Shown: positions 58,628 through 64,000 of the stretch, piece after piece
How positions within the stretch are numbered: position 1 is the first letter of the stretch
Layout: the number at the start of each line of letters is the position of its first letter
Assembly (NCBI GenBank): GCA_016714745.1
Contig: JADKCG010000008.1
Location: 1 to 64,000, forward strand
Source of the DNA: Elusimicrobiota bacterium
GTDB taxonomy: Bacteria > Elusimicrobiota > Elusimicrobia > FEN-1173
Length of the DNA: 64,000 bases
Reading direction: 5' to 3'
Notes under the pieces: generated by a model
Database searches by the model: none
Told to the model about the DNA's origin: nothing
The model's input: the letters and a program-made list of their open reading frames with translations, nothing else
Program-made: the position numbers and the translations under genes

Positions 58628-59667
58628 TGGAGGGCAGGGATGTCCGGGGCTAAAGCGGTGGGGTCTGGAAATCGGAAGGTGACGGTGGTCCCTGTGTGGG
58701 GCCGACTGCGAAGACTCATGGAACCGCCATGGACATGGACCAACCAGCGGGCCAACGGAAGTCCCATTCCCCGCCGACCGCTCTTTGTTGAAAAATAAGG
58801 TTGAAACGCCAATTCCATTGTGTCCGGCGTGAGGCCGGCCCCGGAATCTGTCATCCGCACCACGATGTTGTCGTCTTCCCGGGACGTCTCCACAGCTAAA
58901 TGACGCAGAGCGACCTTCTCGCTATTGGGGCGTTGACTGTCTTCATCGCTTTGTAGAGGGGAGGAACACGGCGCCTCGACCGACGTCGGTTCGGGGGGCG
59001 GGGTGATTCTTGGGGTCATGGCGTCGACGGCGTTTTTGGCCACCGCGTCAAACACCGTGTCCAAGAGGTCCGGGTCGCCCAGAATCATCGGAAGCGAGCC
59101 GTCAAGCGATCGGGTAATTGTCACGCCTTCCCATTCTGGTTGGCGGCGCAAACCGTTTAAGAATTCGCCCAATAGCAAGTTCACGTCCAAAGGGCGGGGA
59201 TGAAAAGCGGGTCGTTGGGTGAGTAAAACCAGGTCTTTAACGATCTCTGTGATGTGGTGGGCGCCGCGTTCGGCCAAGGCCAGCATTTCGCGAGTAGGGC
59301 CGGGCAACATTTGTTGGAGGCTCATCTGAAGTCCGCCGTTCAGCGCGCATAATCCGCTCCTCAGTTTGTGGGCCACACCGCGGCCCACGTCTTCGAGGTT
59401 TCGGGTCGGTTCCTCCAAAATTGAGAACGGCAACCCTTCCGGGGCGAGAACGGGCGATCCCAGGGTCATGGGTTCGGAAAGGAACGGGGCGGAACTGTTG
59501 CGGGGAAATCGGCGAGGGGGCATCGGGGTGTGGTTCATCGCGTCGCGGGGGTCCGGTATCGTCCGCCAGTGTTTGACGGGCGTGGGCGTTCCCGCCGAAG
59601 GGCCACGTCTTGCGACTCGGGGGTGAAGAGAAGGAGAAGACGGTTTTCGTTCAGGGTGTGGGGCCAT
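58624..59667 (-). CDS. Soluble histidine kinase (NtrB/FlrB-like)
   Basis: 347 residues from ATG 59667, with GGAGG 9 nt upstream. HisKA-like helix with EDVGRGVAHKLRSGLCALNG, where the histidine of VAHKL is the probable phosphate acceptor. HATPase: DLLDTVFDAVAKNAVDAMTP, VVRMTDSGAGLTPDTMELAF, GRRGMGLPLARWLVHVHGGS. The first 85 residues are proline-rich and unstructured. A good candidate partner of the NtrC-type regulator. Part of the sigma-54 unit that starts at 60310. Confidence 0.8.
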   Translation of the reverse strand: MAPHPERKPSSPSLHPRVARRGPSAGTPTPVKHWRTIPDPRDAMNHTPMPPRRFPRNSSAPFLSEPMTLGSPVLAPEGLPFSILEEPTRNLEDVGRGVAHKLRSGLCALNGGLQMSLQQMLPGPTREMLALAERGAHHITEIVKDLVLLTQRPAFHPRPLDVNLLLGEFLNGLRRQPEWEGVTITRSLDGSLPMILGDPDLLDTVFDAVAKNAVDAMTPRITPPPEPTSVEAPCSSPLQSDEDSQRPNSEKVALRHLAVETSREDDNIVVRMTDSGAGLTPDTMELAFQPYFSTKSGRRGMGLPLARWLVHVHGGSMSLRSRPHTGTTVTFRFPDPTALAPDIPALH

Positions 59668-60310
59668 GGCGAGAACCTCCGATGAGACGTGGATAAACCC
59701 CATTTCCGACCCATAAAAAAGCGAGCGCCGCCAAGGGCGCGGCCGCGCCATAAAGGGCCAATCGAAGCCGGTCCCTGTTTTTTTCCGCGCGCTGAAGAGC
59801 GAGGGGATGGGTGAACCGGACGGACGCCTGTACTCCGTCCCCGCTCATCCCCAGCCTGACCGCCCGCAGGGTGAGGGAGACTTCTTCGAAAGGAAGATTT
59901 TTCCATTCCGCCAGCAAAAGCACGTCGGGAACCGCTTGGGTCATGTCTCCCGACGAACCCACCCATTCCCGCCGTTTCATCAAACGGCCGATTTCGGCCA
60001 CGGCCTTCGCTCGAACGTCATTGGAAAAAAGAAAGCGTTTGAACCCGGGCTCCAACCGCGCGTTCAGAAACGGGGAAAGCGACTCAAAAAATGGGTCGCG
60101 CGCGGGTCCAGAAACCATTTCGATTTCCCGTGCCACGCCGGTGAGCCCTTTGGCGTGAGCCGATCGGAGCAGTTGAGCGCAAACAGCGTCCATCGCGGAT
60201 TCGGCCGTTTGTGGAAGAGTTTGGCGAAGCCGATAAATTCCATAGGCCTCAAAAACAAGAATTGGGCCCGCAAGAACAAGAAGCGCGATGACCACCAGTC
60301 GAGTAAACAT
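59651..60310 (-). CDS. Two-helix membrane protein, unknown
   Basis: 219 residues from ATG 60310. N-terminal membrane helix LVVIALLVLAGPILVFEAYG and a second near the C-terminus (LALYGAAAPLAALAFLWVGN) enclose a domain of about 150 residues. The overlap with the kinase (17 nt) and the shared sigma-54 promoter suggest it is the sensor or membrane partner of that kinase. No family recognised. Confidence 0.6.
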   Translation of the reverse strand: MFTRLVVIALLVLAGPILVFEAYGIYRLRQTLPQTAESAMDAVCAQLLRSAHAKGLTGVAREIEMVSGPARDPFFESLSPFLNARLEPGFKRFLFSNDVRAKAVAEIGRLMKRREWVGSSGDMTQAVPDVLLLAEWKNLPFEEVSLTLRAVRLGMSGDGVQASVRFTHPLALQRAEKNRDRLRLALYGAAAPLAALAFLWVGNGVYPRLIGGSRHGPTP

Positions 60311-60329
60311 AGTCTCTACTGAAAGCTTT

Positions 60330-60345
60330 TGCAATTCCCATGCCA
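60330..60345 (-). promoter_or_regulatory. Sigma-54 promoter of the kinase/LPP20 unit
   Basis: Minus strand TGGCATGGGAATTGCA, GG and GC 10 nt apart. About 20 nt upstream of ATG 60310, so the leader would be short. Confidence 0.78.
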
Positions 60346-60372
60346 AGAAGGCCTGGGAATCATGACATGGGG

Positions 60373-60415
60373 GGCTGTAGCACGGGCATCTTGCCTGTGC
60401 CAAAAAATCGGCAGG
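60373..60415. repeat. Dispersed palindrome between cheR and the kinase unit
   Basis: GCACGGGCATCTTGCCTGTGC with a following GGCAGGCGCC and A/T run. Related to the GCGGGCGTCTTGCCCGC family. It lies downstream of cheR and may also act as a weak terminator. Confidence 0.5.
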
Positions 60416-60424
60416 CGCCTATTT

Positions 60425-61291
60425 TTAAATTGAAAAATCGGCTGGTTTATTGTTTTCTATGATGAGGGGGCGAAAAACGGTGATTTTACCGGACTGGATG
60501 GGCTCAAACCCATCTTCTTTGCCCACGGATTCATTCTCGCCCATGACCAGAAATCCATCGGGCATAAGGGATTGACGCATTTTGGCTAAAACAGCGCTTC
60601 TTCGAGCGGGGTTAAAATATTTGAGCACGTTTCGGAGCAGAACAATGTCCGCTTTAGGGAATGCGACGTTGGAATCCACCAGGTTCAGTTTTTGAAAAGA
60701 TACGTGTTTTTTGAGAAATTCGTCTACGTACCAGTGATCTTTCCGCTTGTCAAAATAGGCCACCAGGCGTGAAGCGGGCAAACCACAATTAATGTCGAAT
60801 TGGGAATAAACACCGGACTCCGCGGTTCGGATATTTTTTGAGCAAAGGTCGGTGCCAATCACTTTCCATGTCCATCCCGTTTCCAGTTCCAGCGCTTCTT
60901 TTGTCGCGATGGCAAGGCTGTAGGCTTCCTGCCCTGTGGAACAGCCGGCGCTCCAGAGGGTCAGTTTTCGATTGTGGGATCGATTGTCGATCATGCAGGG
61001 GAGAAGATCTTTTTCGACAGTCTCAAAAACACCGTTGTCGCGAAAGAAGGAGGTGTCTGAAACCGCTAAAGATTCCACCACGTTATAGTGAAGCGGCCCT
61101 TCCGGCGTTTGACGGAGCCGAGCGACAAGTTCTTCAATGGTCCCGGCTTTTTCCCGAAAGAGGAGGTCCATCACCCGCGGATCGGAAAGGAGCGCCCGTT
61201 CCTTTTCCAATTCAAAACCGCCGATCCGGCGGGTCATTTCCCCCAGATAGGTGACTTGCTCCGATCCCGTTTCCCAGGCAGTGGGTCCCAT
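60425..61291 (-). CDS. cheR: Chemotaxis methyltransferase CheR
   Basis: 288 residues from ATG 61291. N-terminal helical domain (YLGEMTRRIGGFELEKERAL), then VVESLAVSDTSFFRDNGVFE, the SAM-binding LTLWSAGCSTGQEAYSLAIA and VIGTDLCSKNIRTAESG, DIVLLRNVLKYFNPARRSAV. It methylates receptor glutamates using SAM. A sigma-28 promoter lies 11-37 nt upstream, inside cheY. The leader would be only about 5 nt and no ribosome-binding site is seen. Confidence 0.94.
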   Translation of the reverse strand: MGPTAWETGSEQVTYLGEMTRRIGGFELEKERALLSDPRVMDLLFREKAGTIEELVARLRQTPEGPLHYNVVESLAVSDTSFFRDNGVFETVEKDLLPCMIDNRSHNRKLTLWSAGCSTGQEAYSLAIATKEALELETGWTWKVIGTDLCSKNIRTAESGVYSQFDINCGLPASRLVAYFDKRKDHWYVDEFLKKHVSFQKLNLVDSNVAFPKADIVLLRNVLKYFNPARRSAVLAKMRQSLMPDGFLVMGENESVGKEDGFEPIQSGKITVFRPLIIENNKPADFSI

Positions 61292-61301
61292 GGTAAACTT
61301 A

Positions 61302-61328
61302 TTATCGGCAGAAACCTAAAATACTTAA
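61302..61328 (-). promoter_or_regulatory. Sigma-28 promoter of cheR, at the end of a cheY-like gene
   Basis: Minus strand TTAAGTAT, 11 nt, GCCGATAA: exact -10, 6 of 8 in the -35, correct spacing. The -10 box contains the stop codon (TAA) of the upstream gene. Confidence 0.82.
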
Positions 61329-61676
61329 CTTCTCTCGTAAAGTCCTCTGTGTGATGGGTTTCATGAGGTACTCTTTGGCGCCAAGTCGCAACGCTTCGGC
61401 CACGTTTTCTTTGTCATTTAGTCCTGTCAACATCATCACAGGAATATCGCACAGCGCGCGGTCCGCCAGAAGGGCTTTCAGGAAAGCGGGGCCGTCCATC
61501 ATCGGCATGCGCCAATCGAGTAAAATCACATCGACCGGAGTCGGCGCGCGCAGGAGGTCCAACCCTTCCTGTCCATGCCCGCCTTCGCACACCTCGAACT
61601 CCAACCGGGTCAGCATCAGCGCCAGAAGGCGCCGCACATCTTCCTCATCATCTAAGACCAAGGCGCGCATCGTCAT
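61302..61676 (-). CDS. CheY-like single receiver protein
   Basis: 124 residues. ALVLDDEEDVRRLLALMLTR, VDVILLDWRMPMMDGPAFLK (phospho-aspartate), PVMMLTGLNDKENV and KEYLMKPITQ give a complete receiver fold. It lies after cheX and before cheR. A second CheY is at 62150; which one binds the motor cannot be told. Confidence 0.88.
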   Translation of the reverse strand: MTMRALVLDDEEDVRRLLALMLTRLEFEVCEGGHGQEGLDLLRAPTPVDVILLDWRMPMMDGPAFLKALLADRALCDIPVMMLTGLNDKENVAEALRLGAKEYLMKPITQRTLREKLSILGFCR

Positions 61677-61680
61677 TTCC

Positions 61681-62153
61681 TCATGTGGCCTGACAGAGGA
61701 AGGTGTCCACGATGCAACCGTCGTTGTTCACGTGGAAAGACAAAGACACGCCGTCCGTCCCCATGGCGGCTTTCGATTCTGTGGGCAATATGGGTTCGGG
61801 GAGCGAAATGTCAAAGTCCAATCCCGCGGCTTGAAGGTTGTTGCGGATCCCTCCGGCGATCATATTGGCCACTTCGGCCACGACTTCTTTCAGTCGTTGG
61901 TCACTCCCGGCTTCGTCAGGGCCATAGACCGAAGCGGCCAACGCTTTCGCGATGGGGGGGACAAGGTGACAGCCACCTGCCCTCGCACGTCGCGCGTGAA
62001 TCGGACCACAGCGCAAAACCCGGGAGAAAGCACGCCTCCGGGGTCTTGGCCACCGACGGCTACAACAGAAAACATTTTAAACATGTCGGTCGTGGCGTTC
62101 ATGACCGCTTGGGTTAAGGTGTTTCGGTCTACCAGTTCTTTAGGCGGGCTCAT
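61681..62153 (-). pseudogene. cheX: CheY phosphatase CheX, one frame break
   Basis: N-terminal half in one frame (ELVDRNTLTQAVMNATTDMF, then VRGQVAVTLSPP) and C-terminal half in another (IAKALAASVYGPDEAG on). One more C in the run of seven C near 61962 joins them. The C-terminal half has KEVVAEVANMIAGGIRNNLQ and ISLPEPI, the ExxN ... P signature of CheC/CheX phosphatases. Repaired length is about 157. Overlaps cheY by 4 nt (ATGA). Confidence 0.8.
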
Positions 62154-62536
62154 GGCTTTGCCGCCATTTTAAGCGCCGCCAAATCCATGCCACGCTCAAT
62201 GTCCGCGGCCGTGAAGGGTTTCACAACATAACGGTCCGCCCCCTGTTCGAGGGCCTGTTCCATTTTGGCCATGGTTCCCTCCGTTGTGACCATCAGAATG
62301 GGCACATGTTTTGGGGTTTTAATTTTCCGCGCCTCAATTAAAAATTCAAGACCGTTCATGCCGGGCATGTTCCAGTCGCAGAGGACCCAATCGATCCCCC
62401 CGGCCTTAAATTGTTTAAGCGCTTCTTTGCCATCCCCGGCCTGGGCAATCTCCGCGGTTTTGTATTTTGTCTCGCTCAGCGCTTTTACGACCGCCTGTCG
62501 CATGAACGGCGAGTCATCCACCACAAGAATTTTCAT
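62150..62536 (-). CDS. cheY: Chemotaxis response regulator CheY
   Basis: 128 residues from ATG 62536, with AGGAGG upstream. KILVVDDSPFMRQAVVKALS, DWVLCDWNMPGMNGLEFLIE (phospho-aspartate), ILMVTTEGTMAKMEQALEQG and RYVVKPFTA are classic CheY features. It should carry the receptor signal to the motor. Confidence 0.92.
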   Translation of the reverse strand: MKILVVDDSPFMRQAVVKALSETKYKTAEIAQAGDGKEALKQFKAGGIDWVLCDWNMPGMNGLEFLIEARKIKTPKHVPILMVTTEGTMAKMEQALEQGADRYVVKPFTAADIERGMDLAALKMAAKP

Positions 62537-62572
62537 AGGCGCACCTCCTGTGCCATCAAAATTGAGTCCCTT

Positions 62573-62644
62573 TTAGGAGCGCGGGCGTCTCGCCCGCAAT
62601 TCTTTAAAATCCAAAACATGCGGGCGAGACGCCCGCGCTCCTAA
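62573..62644. repeat. Perfect inverted repeat between mcp and cheY
   Basis: Two 26-nt arms (62573-62598 and 62619-62644) are exact inverse copies around a 20-nt loop; the core is GCGGGCGAGACGCCCGCGCT. It would form a very stable hairpin in the mcp mRNA and could lower expression of the downstream che genes. Confidence 0.9.
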
Positions 62645-62649
62645 CACCC

Positions 62650-63999
62650 TCAAAAATCCTTAAACGCATCATGCCCATTAGAACTGGGTTCGAGGGGAAA
62701 CGCCTCTTCCCCGCCGCTTCTCTTTTTCGCCGACGCCATCACCGGGACAGATTTTGAAGGGGAAGAGCGCCCTTGTGGGCCTTTTGAGGAAGGAGCCGAA
62801 TGGCTCCCGCCTGAGATTTTGAACCCTGTCACCATGGCGCGCATCTCTTGGGCCTGAGCGCTCAACTCTTCGGAGGCGCTGGCGGACTCTTCGCTGTTGG
62901 CCGCGTTTTGTTGCGTGAGCTGATTCATTTGTTCCATGGCTGTGTTCACTTGGCCTACGCCCTGGCTCTGCTGGTCACTGGCGGCGGCGATTTCGGCCAT
63001 CACTTCGCTCACACGTTTCGCGTGACCGTTAATCTCTTCTAAGTTTTTCATGACTTCTTGATTGATGAGCACGCCGTTTTCGGAATTCTTGACAGACCCT
63101 TCAATCATGTTGGCGGTGTTCTTAGCGGCCTCGGCGGAGCGCATGGCGAGATTTCGAACTTCTTCAGCGACCACGGCGAACCCTTTACCGGCTTCTCCGG
63201 CCCGGGCGGCTTCCACGGCGGCGTTCAAGGCCAGGAGATTGGTCTGGAACGCGATCTCGTCAATGGTCTTGATGATCTTAGCGGTGTCGTCAGAGGATTT
63301 TTTGATTAAGTCCATGGCGGCGGAAAGTCGCATCATGCTCCCCACGCCGTTTTCTGCCGAAGTTTTTGTGGCTTCCGCGATGGCGCGGGCTTCTTTGGCG
63401 TTAGCGGAGTTTTGACGTGTCATGGCCGTCATTTCTTGAAGACTGCTGGCCACTTTTTCGAGGCTAGAGGCCTGCTCGGAGGTGCCCTGGGCCAATGACT
63501 GTGCGCCGGTGCCGATCTGTCCTGAGGCGCTGGCGATCTGGTCAGCACCCACGGCCACTTGTTGGAGAGATTGGTCCAGGGTTTCGGCCGCCAGGTTCAC
63601 GGCGTCTTTGATCTTTGCGTGATCGCCGTTATAATTTCCATGGACTCGTGCGGTCATGTCTTTGTTGGCAAGGTGTTCCAATGCCATGGAGGCATCTTGA
63701 ACGGGTTTAATAACGGCGTCTAAGGTTTCGTTAACCCCTTGTATGATCTCTTGATATCCACCTTGAAACTTATTGGCGTCGCCTCGGGCAGAAAGGTCAC
63801 CCGCCAATCCTGCCGCTGTGAGCGATTTAAATTCTTCCACCAAAGCATTGAGATTTTTCACTGTTTGGTTTAACGCTGGAGCGATTTGGTCCTGCCCGTC
63901 TTTTGCCAAAACCTCAACAGTCAGATCTCCAGCGGCAATTTTCTCCATGGATCCCACAACGTTCTTTTCGAGGGTTTCGGCCAGACCGTCCATGGCTTT
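62650..63999 (-). CDS. Methyl-accepting chemotaxis protein, 5' end outside window
   Basis: About 450 residues visible; the frame is open at the right edge, so the N-terminus (any sensor or membrane part) lies beyond. Repeated HAMP-like segments (GSMEKIAAGDLTVEVLAKDG, VIKPVQDASMALEHLANKD) are followed by the signalling hairpin with IDEIAFQTNLLALNAAVEAA, RAGEAGKGFAVVAEEVRNLA. The C-terminal 60 residues are serine/proline-rich. It is upstream of cheY-cheX-cheY-cheR on the same strand. Confidence 0.93.
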   Translation of the reverse strand, partial: KAMDGLAETLEKNVVGSMEKIAAGDLTVEVLAKDGQDQIAPALNQTVKNLNALVEEFKSLTAAGLAGDLSARGDANKFQGGYQEIIQGVNETLDAVIKPVQDASMALEHLANKDMTARVHGNYNGDHAKIKDAVNLAAETLDQSLQQVAVGADQIASASGQIGTGAQSLAQGTSEQASSLEKVASSLQEMTAMTRQNSANAKEARAIAEATKTSAENGVGSMMRLSAAMDLIKKSSDDTAKIIKTIDEIAFQTNLLALNAAVEAARAGEAGKGFAVVAEEVRNLAMRSAEAAKNTANMIEGSVKNSENGVLINQEVMKNLEEINGHAKRVSEVMAEIAAASDQQSQGVGQVNTAMEQMNQLTQQNAANSEESASASEELSAQAQEMRAMVTGFKISGGSHSAPSSKGPQGRSSPSKSVPVMASAKKRSGGEEAFPLEPSSNGHDAFKDF

Positions 64000-64000
64000 C

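Overview
This window looks like chromosomal DNA of a motile Gram-negative bacterium. The evidence is an outer-membrane P ring and L ring (flgI, flgH), several lipoproteins, a TonB/ExbB/ExbD system and beta-barrel-like outer-membrane proteins. Gene content, GC-rich sequence and 'GARASRP'-type inverted repeats suggest a deep-branching or candidate phylum such as Elusimicrobiota. That placement is inference and was not tested by phylogeny.

Layout. Positions 1-5740 are a more AT-rich accessory segment: a partial ORF6N protein, a ClpP/SppA-like exported protein, unknown proteins, a winged-helix protein, a terminase-small-subunit-like protein, two excisionase-like HTH proteins, a zinc-ribbon protein and a tyrosine recombinase next to tRNA-Thr. 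Positions 5870-15680 hold cell-envelope and segregation genes: a duplicated HEAT-repeat lipoprotein, ExbB/ExbD/TonB, ParA/ParB, lipoproteins, a glycosyltransferase and two related outer-membrane proteins. From 15700 to the right edge almost everything is flagellar or chemotactic: motAB with a PilZ-like gene, an NtrC-type regulator, hemerythrin, then one long plus-strand operon from flgB to flhA, fliA, a PilZ protein and a hybrid kinase. A Y1-transposase element follows, then minus-strand rpoN, a kinase, csrA-fliW-flgL-flgK-flgN-flgM-flgJ-flgI-flgH-flgA-flgG-flgF, a kinase/lipoprotein operon and cheR-cheY-cheX-cheY-mcp.

Regulation. The window encodes an almost complete flagellar cascade and carries the matching promoters. 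A consensus sigma-70 promoter sits in front of the NtrC-type activator. rpoN is present, and six GG-N10-GC sigma-54-type sites (five good, one with a mismatch) precede or lie in flagellar transcription units. fliA and flgM are present, and five sites with an exact GCCGATAA -10 and an 11-nt gap to a -35-like octamer precede motA, hemerythrin, flgM, cheR and an unknown gene at 56732. CsrA/FliW and two PilZ-like proteins add post-transcriptional and possible c-di-GMP layers.

Most unusual points: (1) a trigger-factor homologue lacking the PPIase domain lies inside the flagellar operon between flgC and fliE. (2) A structured repeat of about 110 nt begins at the stop codon of three unrelated genes (tonB, csrA, flgF). 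(3) Five genes (fliI, flgE, a hybrid kinase, cheX, an LPP20-like gene) each carry one frame break, mostly at short homopolymers, which points to indel sequencing errors unless confirmed. (4) A Y1-transposase element supplies the stop codon of rpoN from its terminal inverted repeat. (5) Palindromic repeats have entered the coding ends of flgH and other genes.
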